NCBI GenBank assembly: GCA_003148945.1
Contig: QGGY01000007.1
Span: forward strand, 159,376-223,375
Reading direction: 5' to 3'
From: Murimonas intestini
GTDB lineage: Bacteria > Bacillota > Clostridia > Lachnospirales > Lachnospiraceae
DNA: 64,000 bases
Shown: piece after piece, positions 1-9,564 of the stretch
How the letters are laid out: every line of letters begins with the position of its first letter
Numbering within the stretch: position 1 is the first letter of the stretch
Notes under the pieces: generated by a model
The model's database searches: none
Told to the model about the DNA's origin: nothing
Seen by the model: the letters and a program-made list of their open reading frames with translations, nothing else
Made by a program: the position numbers and the translations under genes

Positions 1-373
1 GCCCGGTCTGTACTGCCTCTGTCTGTGCTGCTTCTGTCTGTACTGCCTCTGTCTGTACTGCCTCTGTCTGTTCAGGCGCTGCCGTCTCCGGCACATATGT
101 CTCAGGTACCGGCTGCTCTGTGACGGGAGCTGCAGTCTCTGCCGTCTCCGGCACACTTGTTTCGGCAGTTTTCTGTGCTGATTCTTCAGTTTCCTTTAGT
201 ACAGTTTTTCCGGTTATCTTTGCTGCAGTACTCTCTGTTTCCCTGGAAACTGTTTCTTTCTCAGCTGCCTTTGAGCCCGCTCCCTGACATCCTGTAAATA
301 CAGATGACATAGATAACACAGCAGAAAAAACGACTGCAGCTAAAACCCCTGATTTTGTATTCCTCTTCTTCAT
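1..373 (-). CDS. N-terminal part of a secreted lipoprotein (runs off left edge)
   Basis: The reading frame opens at an ATG preceded by an AGGGAGAG ribosome site and stays open to the edge of the window, so only about 124 codons are present. The N-terminus is a lipoprotein signal: basic MKKRNTK, a hydrophobic stretch, then FTGC with the lipidated cysteine at residue 29. The mature part is a low-complexity, Thr/Glu/Ala-rich linker that contains two VPETAE units and then about four tandem copies of the pentapeptide EAVQT, encoded by 15-bp repeats at roughly positions 6-65. Such linkers lift a folded domain off the membrane; that domain lies outside the window, so the function cannot be told. It is transcribed away from the neighbouring genes. 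Confidence 0.85.
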   Translation of the reverse strand, partial: MKKRNTKSGVLAAVVFSAVLSMSSVFTGCQGAGSKAAEKETVSRETESTAAKITGKTVLKETEESAQKTAETSVPETAETAAPVTEQPVPETYVPETAAPEQTEAVQTEAVQTEAAQTEAVQTG

Positions 374-535
374 AATCTCTCCCTCACCTTTCCTTTTTAA
401 TACATGTCCAATACACTTCTAACATGCTTTATAGCTACTCTATACCTTATCGTGCGCAGCACGCCTCAAAATCCTCTATTTACAGCAGTATATCACAATT
501 CTGCCTGTAAAATAAACAGGCAAAAAATACTTAAT

Positions 536-699
536 GTTACAGTTCAGCCGTCTGCCATTCGGCAGCCGTCTGAACTATAACAACGCTCCGCGATGCACAC
601 AAAATGCTGTTTACAGCATTTTGGCGCTGCAACTCTCGGGATTTTCGTGCAAAATACGCACGAAAACACCTCGCGGAATGGTGGCGTGTGAACAGTAAC
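536..699. repeat. 164-bp structured intergenic element with terminal inverted repeats
   Basis: The ends GTTACAGTTC (536) and GAACAGTAAC (690-699) are inverted repeats matching at 9 of 10 positions. Inside are nested perfect arms: AGTTCAG/CTGAACT (541-547, 570-576) enclosing CTGCC/GGCAG; TCCGCGA/TCGCGGA (587-593, 671-677) enclosing two hairpins, AAAATGCTGT/ACAGCATTTT (601-622) and TTTTCGTGC/GCACGAAAA (642-666). It has no reading frame. The layout fits a small non-autonomous repeat (MITE- or REP-like) or a structured RNA. It lies between two divergently transcribed genes, upstream of the promoter at 739. No second full copy was seen in the window. Confidence 0.65.
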
Positions 700-738
700 T
701 ACTTAATTTCTCTGTAACGTCTTTTTTACTTTTTATAT

Positions 739-767
739 TTGACTTCCTGTCTGAATGAAAGTATAAT
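739..767 (+). promoter_or_regulatory. Sigma-A promoter of the Asp-box protein gene
   Basis: TTGACT, a 17-base spacer and TATAAT lie about 75 bases before the start codon of the following gene, a near-consensus housekeeping promoter. The rest of 374-840 holds the structured element and, beside the lipoprotein start, an AT-rich stretch without a clear promoter. Confidence 0.75.
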
Positions 768-840
768 ATATTTTATTACATTTGTAAGATTTATCTCTTT
801 TAATCACTTAAGCTGGCTTTATAAAAAAGCGGAGGAATAA

Positions 841-2133
841 ATGACTGAAAAAAGACTGAAACATCCCTCTAAAAAAATGAATCTGGGAATAAAGATCTTT
901 CTTATCATTACCGTTGTTATGGTTCTCTGCACCGTGTGTACAGCGTTTGTATGGTCACAATATAAGGCGCCTCAAATTATGGGGGCGGAAGTTCCGGCGG
1001 ATGCATCAGATAATACCATTGAAAGTATAACAAGGAAATGGTTTGAAGAATGGTCGGATGGACATGAAGGCTGGAAAGTACCGCCGTCTTACCGCCTGAA
1101 GGACACGGAGATCATAAATCTGGATAGTCTGGAAGACGGCTATATTGAGGTCCACTACAGGGCCAGGATATCATGGTGGAGCCAAAAAGCCGTACAGAAT
1201 CTGGAATTGATCAGTACAGACAGCAGGAATGTGTATGAAGGACAGTGGGTGCTGAAATGGCAGGAAGAAGACGGACTCTGGAAAATAACAGAAGTGCTGA
1301 GCCCGGTCCAATATCAGATACAGTCCCCTGAATTTCAGGAAGAAATAAATAAGCCTCAGACAGACCACTTTTCATACGATTCAAGCAAAAAGGAAGCTCC
1401 TTTTGTCAAAGATGGAGTTCTGTACGTGACTTATGACGGCGGCATGAATTTTATTGAGGTACCGGACGGATATGAACAGGTGCTTAAAACACCAAATGGA
1501 ACGTATAACGAGTACCTGCCGGACGGTAGCTGCCTTGTGACCAGCTCTCTGACTGCTTTTGCAGGCTTTTCCGGTGGTAAAACAAAGCTTATTTACAGTA
1601 CGGATGAAGGAAAAAGCTGGCAGGAAAGCATAATATATGAGGGCGGTTATTATGCAAATACATTTCTGTCAAAAACAGATAATTTCTGCTATGTTACCTT
1701 TGCAGTTGACAGGACAGGGGGCAGTGACTATTATGGGTCATTCCGTTCTTCTGATCTGACCGGGTGGGAATCCGTATCACTGCCTGACCCGCTTTTTTCT
1801 AATGCTTCCTGTGTCTGCTGGACAGATGATAATACAGGATACTATGCAGGCAGTTCCGACAGCTATTATATGACAAAGGACGCCGGAAAATCATACGAAA
1901 TGTACAGCCTTCCCCATGACAATGACATTATCGCAAGCCTTGGCTATAATCCATATGACTGCATGGAAAGCATATATCAGGAGGAAGGGATAACATATAT
2001 GGTCGTGGGACAGGGTGACGACGGCGACTACGCCAGAAATGGAACCCTCCTGAAAGCGCTCTTTAAATCTGAGGACGGCATCCATTTCTCATTTGTAAAC
2101 GAAATAGAAGACAAAACTTCAGAGGCGGGATAA
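841..2133 (+). CDS. Membrane-anchored or secreted Asp-box (BNR-repeat) protein
   Basis: The start is fixed by GGAGG eight bases upstream. Residues about 15-40 form one hydrophobic segment with no lipobox, so the protein is anchored by an uncleaved signal or secreted. Residues about 45-165 form an unassigned alpha/beta region. The rest carries sialidase-type Asp-box motifs: STDEGKSW, TKDAGKSY and a weaker SEDGIHF, the hallmark of beta-propeller loops in sialidases, YCF48-like and other BNR proteins. Asp boxes are structural, not catalytic, and no sialidase RIP motif or catalytic Tyr/Glu pair was recognised, so a hydrolase activity is not claimed. It stands alone and converges with the debranching-enzyme gene, with 19 bases between stop codons. 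Confidence 0.8.
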   Translation: MTEKRLKHPSKKMNLGIKIFLIITVVMVLCTVCTAFVWSQYKAPQIMGAEVPADASDNTIESITRKWFEEWSDGHEGWKVPPSYRLKDTEIINLDSLEDGYIEVHYRARISWWSQKAVQNLELISTDSRNVYEGQWVLKWQEEDGLWKITEVLSPVQYQIQSPEFQEEINKPQTDHFSYDSSKKEAPFVKDGVLYVTYDGGMNFIEVPDGYEQVLKTPNGTYNEYLPDGSCLVTSSLTAFAGFSGGKTKLIYSTDEGKSWQESIIYEGGYYANTFLSKTDNFCYVTFAVDRTGGSDYYGSFRSSDLTGWESVSLPDPLFSNASCVCWTDDNTGYYAGSSDSYYMTKDAGKSYEMYSLPHDNDIIASLGYNPYDCMESIYQEEGITYMVVGQGDDGDYARNGTLLKALFKSEDGIHFSFVNEIEDKTSEAG

Positions 2134-2152
2134 GAGGGAAGCCTGCTTCCCC

Positions 2153-4276
2153 CTACCTCTCCACCGCCTGCCACACCGCTGCGCTTCGAGGCTGCATCCG
2201 CATATTCTCCCATATGCCGCCCGGCTGCTCCTCCCCTGTGCAGGCATACAGCTGCCAGCCCCAGCCCTCTAAGAGCCCGGGCAGCACGATCTCCTGCTCC
2301 TCCCAGTAGACGTTAACAGCAAAATATACTATATCATCTTTTCCTTTTTCTCCATCATATCCCGCATACATCACACAAAGTACCTTTGTATCACTGCTGA
2401 TATCACTCTTCCAGGGTTTCTGCGTGTGCACGCTTATCCGCGGGAATCCACATTTCGCAGGCTCAAGGTCACGTCTTACTGCCGGATGGGCCTTTCGGAA
2501 ATAGATCATTCTCTTAAAGAACTCAAATAATTCCCTGTTTTTGTCTATAAAACCCCAGTCCAGCCAGGAGATTTCATTGTCCTGACAATAGGCATTATTA
2601 TTTCCATACTGTGTATTTCCAAACTCGTCTCCCGCTAAAAACATAGGGGTCCCTCTGCTACACATAAGAACAGCGCAGGCATTTTTCATCAGCCGCAGCC
2701 TTAATCTGTTGATTTCCCCGTTTTCTGTCTCCCCCTCCGCGCCGCAGTTCCAGCTCAGGTTATTGTCCGAGCCGTCTGTATTGTTCCATCCATTATCCAG
2801 GTTATGCTTCTCACTATAGGCATAGAGGTCATAGAGCGTAAAACCGTCATGGCACGTCAGAAAATTTACAGAGGAATTATAGCCCTCATACCCTTCTCTG
2901 TACAGATCCGGCGAACCAGTTATCCTCTTTGCCGCCTCAGGGGCCATCCAGTAATCACCCTTCAGAAAACTCCTCATGTCATCCCTGTATCTGCCGTTCC
3001 ACTCAGCCCACCTGTTCCATGCCGGAAAGTTACCTACCTGGTACAAGCCGCCTGCATCCCAGGCTTCCGCAATCAGCTTCACATTTCCAAGAATAGGGTC
3101 AAAAGCAAGGCGCTGAAGCAGCGGAGGATCCTTCATTGGGGAACCGTCCTCATTTCTGCCCAGGATACTGGCAAGATCAAACCTGAAGCCGTCCACCCTG
3201 TAAGCAGTTGTCCAATAGCGCAGGCACTCTACTATCATTTCCTGGACTACAGGATGATTACAGTTCATGGTGTTGCCGCAGCCGCTGAAATTATAGTAAT
3301 GTCCATCAGGCGAAAGCATGTAATAAATGTTATTGTCAAAACCCTTGAAGGATATAAACGGTCCTTCCTCATTTCCCTCCGCTGTATGGTTAAATACTAC
3401 ATCCAGTATCACCTCTATCCCATTTGCATTGAGCTGTCTGATAAGGGTCTTCAGTTCCGTACCTTCGTGGTTATATTCTTCTGCAGCCGTATAGCTGGTA
3501 TTTGGCGCAAAAAAGCTTACTGTATTATATCCCCAGTAATCCAGCAGATGCTTCCCATCCACATGGCGCTCTCCCATAGTCTCATCAAATTCAAAAATAG
3601 GCATCAGCTCTACTGCAGTAATTCCAAGCTCCTTCAGATAAGGAATCTTTTCCATCAGCCCCGAAAATGTTCCGGGATGCTTCACCCCGGATGACTCATG
3701 CCTGGTAAAGCCTCTCACATGAAGCTCATATATGATCAGATCACTTGCCGGCAGCAGTGGCTGGACTGTGTTTCCCCAGTCAAAATTATTTTTTACTACT
3801 CTGGCATGGTAGTTCTTATCTGCCCTCTTCTTTTCTCCCCATACACTCTGCCCTGTCACTGCTTTGGCATACATATCCAGAAGTGTATGATTTTTGTCAA
3901 ATAAAAGCCCCTTTGGGGGATCCCAGGGCCCGTCAAGGCGGTAAGCATACTCAAACTCTGTGATATCCAGCCCGAACACGATCATAGAATATACATTTCC
4001 GATTTTATAATGTTCAGGAAATTTAAGCACTGCATAAGGTTCTTCCTCTTCCCTCCGGTACAAAAGCAGTTCACAGGCAGAGGCATACTTAGAATGCACA
4101 GTAAAATTAACTGCCCCGTTAAGTGCAGTGGCTCCATTTACATCATACATACCAGGACGCACTGGAAATCCCTCCACCACGTCAAGCGGTATCATCTGTT
4201 CATACGTATCCATTGTGACAAGCTCGCCTTTCTGTCCTGGCTGCTGCGTCTGGTCCATCTGCTTTATCTTCCTCAT
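2153..4276 (-). CDS. glgX: Glycogen debranching enzyme / isoamylase-type GH13
   Basis: This cytoplasmic alpha-1,6-glucosidase would trim branches from glycogen or limit dextrins. Residues about 15-140 match the N-terminal CBM48/isoamylase domain, followed by the GH13 barrel starting at IIYELHVRGF. The GH13 conserved regions are visible: DVVFNHT, the nucleophile Asp in VDGFRFD (about residue 364), the acid Glu in LIAEAWD (about 403) and the third carboxylate in TCHDGF (about 475), then GDEFGNTQYGNNNAYCQD, typical of GlgX. The ATG chosen has AAGGAGG nine bases upstream; two in-frame ATGs further up lack a usable site. No other glycogen genes are adjacent. The final region, about residues 600-707, is the C-terminal beta-sandwich. 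Confidence 0.9.
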   Translation of the reverse strand: MRKIKQMDQTQQPGQKGELVTMDTYEQMIPLDVVEGFPVRPGMYDVNGATALNGAVNFTVHSKYASACELLLYRREEEEPYAVLKFPEHYKIGNVYSMIVFGLDITEFEYAYRLDGPWDPPKGLLFDKNHTLLDMYAKAVTGQSVWGEKKRADKNYHARVVKNNFDWGNTVQPLLPASDLIIYELHVRGFTRHESSGVKHPGTFSGLMEKIPYLKELGITAVELMPIFEFDETMGERHVDGKHLLDYWGYNTVSFFAPNTSYTAAEEYNHEGTELKTLIRQLNANGIEVILDVVFNHTAEGNEEGPFISFKGFDNNIYYMLSPDGHYYNFSGCGNTMNCNHPVVQEMIVECLRYWTTAYRVDGFRFDLASILGRNEDGSPMKDPPLLQRLAFDPILGNVKLIAEAWDAGGLYQVGNFPAWNRWAEWNGRYRDDMRSFLKGDYWMAPEAAKRITGSPDLYREGYEGYNSSVNFLTCHDGFTLYDLYAYSEKHNLDNGWNNTDGSDNNLSWNCGAEGETENGEINRLRLRLMKNACAVLMCSRGTPMFLAGDEFGNTQYGNNNAYCQDNEISWLDWGFIDKNRELFEFFKRMIYFRKAHPAVRRDLEPAKCGFPRISVHTQKPWKSDISSDTKVLCVMYAGYDGEKGKDDIVYFAVNVYWEEQEIVLPGLLEGWGWQLYACTGEEQPGGIWENMRMQPRSAAVWQAVER

Positions 4277-4362
4277 CTGCTGCATCCTCCTTCCCCTATC
4301 GCTTTTCATGATATCATATATCTTATCATGAAATCATATGCAAAACAAATAGCATCACGCTT

Positions 4363-4416
4363 AAATGCCGCTCCCACAACTCCGGCTTGCGGCCGGATAT
4401 TTGGACAGCGGCATTT
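4363..4416 (-). terminator. Hairpin between the rhamnosidase and debranching-enzyme genes
   Basis: AAATGCCGCT and AGCGGCATTT form a perfect 10-bp stem, with a second CCGGC/GCCGG stem inside. It lies between the rhamnosidase stop and the glgX start on the same strand. A clear T-tract is missing, so it may stabilise or process RNA rather than terminate. Confidence 0.4.
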
Positions 4417-4465
4417 CCAGTATTCATCTTAATTTTATTATTTAGTAACTGTTCGGGGCTTTGAC

Positions 4466-7192
4466 TTACATCTGCATTGTGTATTCATATCTGTAAGTGC
4501 CTGATCCTGTCTCCACAGTCTCCCCTCCTGGCAGTTTGATCCTGGCGGAAGTATTTGCAGGAATAACAGTCTCCACGCACATATTCTGTCCATTTCTCTT
4601 CCAGCTGACTGCGATTTTTCCATAGACAGACTGGTATACCGTTTCCGCAGAATCTATTCTTTCGTCCGGTACAGGTGCGATCAGGATTTTTTTATAGCCA
4701 GGTTCTAATTTGTCCAGTCCTCCTATTTTTCTATACATCCAGTCGCCCACGCAGCCAAAAGCATAGTGATTATAGGAAACTGAAGTATTTGTCCCATCGG
4801 GCAGAACAGCCTGCCATGCCTCCCACATTGTGGTGGCTCCCATCTTCACCTCATACAGCCAGGAAGGGCATTCCTCCTGAAACAACAGGTCGTAAGCAGC
4901 TTTTTCATATCCATTGTCACAAAGCACATCCAGAAGAAAGGGTACAGACAGAAATCCTGTATCCAGCTTACCTCCGTTTTCCTTTATCATTTCATCCAGC
5001 CTGGATGCAGCATTCCCCTTCAGCTGATCTGGTATAAGCCCCATCTGCAGCGCCAGCACATAGATTCCCTGCAGGTTCGTCTGGATGTATCCGTTTTCAT
5101 CCACATATTCTTCTGTAAAAGCCGTTTTGACCTTCTCATTTAAAGTGCGGTAGTAGGCCTGATCCTCCTTTTTTCCCAGCGCTTCTGCGATTTTTATCAT
5201 TAGTCCTGTGGAGTATACGTAGAAAATGGTGGGTACAATATCCATTGTCTTGAAGGCACTCTGTATCATATCCACATCCCCGGTTTCAAAGTTAAAGCTC
5301 ACACTTGGAGTAAGCCAGTCTCCGAAATGGAAGTTTGTGTTCCACAGGTATTTCTGCCGCTCTCTTTCTTCTTCCGTCAGTTTCCCTTCCTTAAGCTTAT
5401 TTTCCAGCTCTTCGGGAAGCTCATTTTCTGCTGTAAATCGGATATATTCCACCCACTTCTTCATCATATCATAATTCTCTTCCAGCACACTTTTATCCCC
5501 ATAATTCTCATACAGCCTCCACGGGATAATGACAGCTGCATCTCCCCAGCCGGCAGAGCAATGTGTGTTTGAAGGCATTACGCCGTTGGGATGATAGGCC
5601 TTCAGATATGGAATAATATTGGGGATCTGTCCGTCCTCCCTCTGCTCTATCCTCATGTTGGCCAGCCAGCGTTTTAAGAATGCAATGACATCCATATTAA
5701 AGCAGGCAGTGGGGGCAAAAATCTGGGCGTCTCCTGTCCAGCCCGCCTTCTCCCTCTGAGGGCAGTCAGTGGGTATGGAAAGCATATTCCCCCTCTGGCT
5801 CCAATAGATATTGTGGGCCAGCTGGTTCAGGCGGCTGTCAGAACATGTAAATCGGCCTGTCCTCTCCATATCTGAATTGATTACAAGAATATCAAAATCA
5901 TCCTCTGTCATTTCGCCCGGATAACCAGACACCCGGATATACCGGAATCCGTGAAAGGTGAATTCAGGCTCAAATACTTCTTCCCCTTCCCCCTTTAAAA
6001 TATAGACATCCTGCTGGAGAATCAGTTTTCCTATAATGTTGCACTGGTAATTTCCTTCTCTGTCAATCGTTTCTGTATGGTCCAGTACAACCTTTGTCCC
6101 GGCAGCTCCTTTTACACGCATACGCACATGTCCGCAGACTACCTGTCCCACATCCAGCATTATCTCGCCTTTTGGTGAAGTCCATATTTTGACCGGCTTT
6201 AATACATCGCAGACCCTTACCGGGTCCCCGTACTGTGCCCGCAGATTCTCATAACCATATTCTGCAGCTGTGACATTCTTCCAGCCATCCGCCCCGAATC
6301 CCGGCATGCTAAAGTCTTTTTGCTCTTTTCCTGCGTCATGGCACTCTCCCACATAGATATCAGCATACTGGATATGTCCGGCAGATGCAGTACACTCTTC
6401 ATCTGATACTACAACGGCCTTACTTCCATCCTCATATGTGATCTCCAGCTGAAACAATCCCCCTAGCATATCACCATACTGGCAGCTCTGTCCTGCAATC
6501 CCCACCTTGCCCACATACCACCCGTCTCCGATCACCATGCCCACTGCATTGCTGCCTGGCTGAAGAAGGGAAGAAATATCATAAGTCTGGTACTCCAGAT
6601 AATCTCCATATGCAGTATTTCCCGGAGCTAATTGAATATCTGACACTCTCTGCCCATTGACCAGCATATAATAGACTCCATGGGCTGTGGCATATGCCCT
6701 GGCTGATCTGACCTGCTTTTCCAGTATAAACTCTTTTCTTACCATCTGAGCTGGCTGCATTTTTATATCCTTTGCCTCAATACTGCAAAATCCCATATCC
6801 ATGGATGTCTGAGGCGGTTCATGATAGGCGGGTGTCTGGACCGGCTCTATCCATTTTGCCTTCCAGTCCTCCTTATTCATGAAGGCTGTCTCAAATTCCG
6901 CCTGTGCCGCTGCCATATTACCATGATTGTCCCAAACTGTAAGTTCCCAGACACAGACCGTCCCGGACTTTAAATTCTCCCCCTCATACCTGATAAATGC
7001 AGACCGCCCGCACTCACATCTTCCCGTATCCCAAAGGATGTGCCCGCCTGATTTTACGGTTATCTGATAAGCGCTCTGCAGTACATTTTTCTCATCGCTT
7101 TGCAGCTCCCAGCTAAAAAGCGGATTTTTGCTGTCTATTCCCAGCGGATTTTTCCGATGGTCACATTTCAAATTATTTACTATTAATCCCAT
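4466..7192 (-). CDS. Alpha-L-rhamnosidase, GH78
   Basis: This enzyme hydrolyses terminal alpha-L-rhamnose from glycans or plant glycosides. Its 908 residues are the usual length for GH78. The N-terminal beta-domains (residues 1-330) include a rhamnosidase_N-like part with GVYYMLVNGQRV, then the (alpha/alpha)6 barrel with the family signature TDCPQREKAGWTGD near residue 475, which contains the Asp, Glu and Asp carboxylates known from Bacillus RhaB. A C-terminal beta-sandwich ends the protein. No signal peptide is present, so it acts inside the cell on imported substrate. GAGGAAGG precedes the start. It is the last gene of the transporter operon (60 bases after the permease), so its rhamnoside substrate is probably what the transporter imports. 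Confidence 0.92.
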   Translation of the reverse strand: MGLIVNNLKCDHRKNPLGIDSKNPLFSWELQSDEKNVLQSAYQITVKSGGHILWDTGRCECGRSAFIRYEGENLKSGTVCVWELTVWDNHGNMAAAQAEFETAFMNKEDWKAKWIEPVQTPAYHEPPQTSMDMGFCSIEAKDIKMQPAQMVRKEFILEKQVRSARAYATAHGVYYMLVNGQRVSDIQLAPGNTAYGDYLEYQTYDISSLLQPGSNAVGMVIGDGWYVGKVGIAGQSCQYGDMLGGLFQLEITYEDGSKAVVVSDEECTASAGHIQYADIYVGECHDAGKEQKDFSMPGFGADGWKNVTAAEYGYENLRAQYGDPVRVCDVLKPVKIWTSPKGEIMLDVGQVVCGHVRMRVKGAAGTKVVLDHTETIDREGNYQCNIIGKLILQQDVYILKGEGEEVFEPEFTFHGFRYIRVSGYPGEMTEDDFDILVINSDMERTGRFTCSDSRLNQLAHNIYWSQRGNMLSIPTDCPQREKAGWTGDAQIFAPTACFNMDVIAFLKRWLANMRIEQREDGQIPNIIPYLKAYHPNGVMPSNTHCSAGWGDAAVIIPWRLYENYGDKSVLEENYDMMKKWVEYIRFTAENELPEELENKLKEGKLTEEERERQKYLWNTNFHFGDWLTPSVSFNFETGDVDMIQSAFKTMDIVPTIFYVYSTGLMIKIAEALGKKEDQAYYRTLNEKVKTAFTEEYVDENGYIQTNLQGIYVLALQMGLIPDQLKGNAASRLDEMIKENGGKLDTGFLSVPFLLDVLCDNGYEKAAYDLLFQEECPSWLYEVKMGATTMWEAWQAVLPDGTNTSVSYNHYAFGCVGDWMYRKIGGLDKLEPGYKKILIAPVPDERIDSAETVYQSVYGKIAVSWKRNGQNMCVETVIPANTSARIKLPGGETVETGSGTYRYEYTMQM

Positions 7193-7252
7193 ATTACCTT
7201 CCTCTCTGCGGCATCCGGATGATGCCGCACCTGCTTGCGTGCGGATTCTGTA

Positions 7253-8224
7253 TTATACCGTCCCTGCTTCCCTGCGGACTGCCCTCTTTCTTCTGTATTC
7301 CGCGATATTGCCTGCATTTCCCGAGATCCCCAGAACAGCCAGGAGGAATACTCCCAATACGATATTCTGCAGATTATCAGTCAGCCCTAATGCGATAAAT
7401 CCGTTAAAAATGATGGATATCGTAAGCTCCCCTATAAAGATCATCAGCGGCATATTGTCCACCAGCTTTAACAGCTGCATTCCGATCAGTACACCCATCA
7501 TAGGCTTGAACACCATGGACATACTCACCATGCCGATAGCTACTGTCACCTGGCCTGAATAGCAGCTCTGTACTACCGCGCCAAAGGCACAGAAAATACC
7601 ACTGAGCGCAAATGCCGTAAACTTTAATTTGCCAGTATTCACACCCATATTCTTCAGCATCACTTCGTCGTTCCCGCAGGCCATGATCCTGCATCCTGTA
7701 CTTGTCTTATACTGGATAAAATAATAGATAAGAGAAGCAATGATTATAATGATCAGATTTTTTGGCCATTCTCCAAATGCTGCTATCTCATTGCTGATCT
7801 TCACCGCACCTGTCAGTCCGCCGATCTCCGCCAGCTTATATGAGACTACTTCCATGACAAGTACCACGCCCATAGACACCACCATGGAAGGGATACGAAG
7901 GAGCCTGTATAAAAATGCAATGATGATCCCGCCCACAAACGCGCCTGCAATACAGCCAATAAGGAAACCCGCAAGGCCAAACCACTGAGCCATCAGCGCG
8001 CCGACTGCAGAACCCAGGATCACCCGCGCCCCTGCGCTGAAGTCCATGAGACCGCAAAGCATCACCAGAGCCATTGCAAGTCCCAGTATGGTCGGGATAA
8101 TACTCTGGCTTATGACAATCTGGAGCGTATGTATTCCGAACCCTTCACATATCAGGGAAAAGAATAAAAACAACAAAACCGGGAGGGCAAATATTCCCAC
8201 ACTGCTGATTGCTTTTTTCTTCAT
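7253..8224 (-). CDS. Ribose-type ABC transporter permease (second permease)
   Basis: The protein is an integral membrane permease of the BPD_transp_2 (RbsC/XylH) family with about eight to ten hydrophobic helices. It includes the segment LMDFSAGARVILGSAVGALMA, where the family usually has a DLS-type motif, and a C-terminal ALGLTDNLQNIVLGVFLLAVL helix. With the other permease it should form the membrane channel for a sugar or small glycoside. AAAGGAAA lies before the ATG. It follows the binding-protein gene by 44 bases that contain a strong hairpin, so its expression may be lower than that of the binding protein. Confidence 0.88.
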   Translation of the reverse strand: MKKKAISSVGIFALPVLLFLFFSLICEGFGIHTLQIVISQSIIPTILGLAMALVMLCGLMDFSAGARVILGSAVGALMAQWFGLAGFLIGCIAGAFVGGIIIAFLYRLLRIPSMVVSMGVVLVMEVVSYKLAEIGGLTGAVKISNEIAAFGEWPKNLIIIIIASLIYYFIQYKTSTGCRIMACGNDEVMLKNMGVNTGKLKFTAFALSGIFCAFGAVVQSCYSGQVTVAIGMVSMSMVFKPMMGVLIGMQLLKLVDNMPLMIFIGELTISIIFNGFIALGLTDNLQNIVLGVFLLAVLGISGNAGNIAEYRRKRAVRREAGTV

Positions 8225-8238
8225 AATATTTCCTTTCC

Positions 8239-8262
8239 GCCCGGGACATTACTGTCCCGGGC
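8239..8262 (-). other. Intra-operon RNA hairpin after the binding-protein gene
   Basis: GCCCGGGACA and TGTCCCGGGC form a perfect 10-bp GC-rich stem with a four-base loop between binding-protein stop and permease start. There is no T-tract on the coding strand. Such hairpins commonly protect the 3' end of a binding-protein message and reduce expression downstream. Confidence 0.6.
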
Positions 8263-8268
8263 CTGTTT

Positions 8269-9549
8269 TTATAATTCGTAGTTGTCCAGTACAGACTGGA
8301 GCCCGCTTTCATCCAATTGGGGATTGTTCCACCTTAACAGGTCTTTAATTTCCTTCTCATCAAAAAATGTGTATTCATTATTGCTGCTGGCCTCTTCATA
8401 TACTTTGGCCTCCTCTGCATTTGACACTACTGCCATTGCAATGAAATTGCTGCTCTTCCCTTCTTTTTCTCCGCTGATGGGGTATCCCTGGATCGCATTT
8501 ACCATTTTGATCGCACAGATGTAAGTATCCAGAGCAAAGCTTGGTGTTCCTATAGAGTAGGTCAGCGTACCTGATTCAAACAGATCCGTGATCCCGTCAG
8601 GATGATCCACACACACTACCTGTACACCTTTACGCCCAGAGTCCTGTACTGCTTTTACTGTAATCTCCTGCACACCTGTCACTGTAGTTCCCACGCAGAA
8701 AACTGCATCCAGTTCAGCATTTGCAGACAGGAAGCTTTCCACGGCATTTGTCACATCTGATGCCTGTGTCAGCCCTCTCGCCTCGCCCACGATCTCAATC
8801 CCATACTCTTCACACGCTTTTGCAAGCCCTGCCTCCCTGGCCTCACCTGTGGTGTCACCCTTAATTGTGGTAATGATGGCTATCTTTTTAGCTCCCTGCT
8901 TACCAAGATATTCACCCACAAGACGCCCTGTCTCTTCTTCATCCTCGTAACAGTTTCCCACATAATATGGTGAATTTTCACACATTTCTCTTATCTCTTC
9001 ATCCTCAATTGTCCTCATAGAAATGGCCCAGTACACCTCAGCTTCCTCACAGAGGGAGCAGACAGTAGGAAGTACAGAGTCTGAAGGCGGCACGAACATA
9101 AGCCCGTCAACACCTGCAGCGATCTCGCTCTCTACAAAATTCATGGTCCCGTCCGCATCAAAGGTTGATTGATTGTAGACAAAAGTAGCATTCCCGGCAG
9201 GGCCTAAGATGTTGTTCATATTATAAGACATCTGATTCTGAAAGGTCATTCCTGTATCTGCCATAGGGATAGCGATCGTGATCTCCTTTAAATCCACATC
9301 TGCCGCTGGTTCATCTGCCTTGGCCCCATCTCCTGCATCCGCTGTCTTTTCTGTCTCAGCGCTGTCTTTCGTATCTGCTGCCTTTTCTGCCTCACTGGCC
9401 TCCGTACCGCCTTCTGCGACAGACTCTGAGTTTTCCTTTGCTGCCTTTTCTGTGGTTTTCTCTGTCTTTGACTGGCTCCCGGAACTGCATCCGGCCAGCT
9501 GGCTTACAGCCACTGCCCCTGCTAATAATACTGCTGTTAACCTTTTCAT
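8269..9549 (-). CDS. Sugar-binding lipoprotein of the ribose-type ABC transporter
   Basis: This protein captures the substrate outside the cell. The signal ends in LAGC with lipidated cysteine 21. Residues about 22-85 are a Ser/Thr/Glu/Ala/Lys-rich linker, and the remainder is a Peripla_BP_4 (RbsB-like) fold beginning at ITIAIPMADTGMTFQNQ with later GVDGLMFVPPSDS and AELDAVFCVGTT. The start is the ATG with GGAGG eight bases upstream; a TTG six bases earlier is too close to the ribosome site. The gene lies between the two permease genes, an order of ATPase-permease-binding protein-permease. The acidic linker is longer than usual. Confidence 0.9.
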   Translation of the reverse strand: MKRLTAVLLAGAVAVSQLAGCSSGSQSKTEKTTEKAAKENSESVAEGGTEASEAEKAADTKDSAETEKTADAGDGAKADEPAADVDLKEITIAIPMADTGMTFQNQMSYNMNNILGPAGNATFVYNQSTFDADGTMNFVESEIAAGVDGLMFVPPSDSVLPTVCSLCEEAEVYWAISMRTIEDEEIREMCENSPYYVGNCYEDEEETGRLVGEYLGKQGAKKIAIITTIKGDTTGEAREAGLAKACEEYGIEIVGEARGLTQASDVTNAVESFLSANAELDAVFCVGTTVTGVQEITVKAVQDSGRKGVQVVCVDHPDGITDLFESGTLTYSIGTPSFALDTYICAIKMVNAIQGYPISGEKEGKSSNFIAMAVVSNAEEAKVYEEASSNNEYTFFDEKEIKDLLRWNNPQLDESGLQSVLDNYEL

Positions 9550-9564
9550 TTTCAAATCCTCCTT

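Noticed and set aside
4128..4432. Plus-strand frames over the start of glgX
   Set aside because: They are antisense to a well-supported GH13 gene and have no ribosome site.
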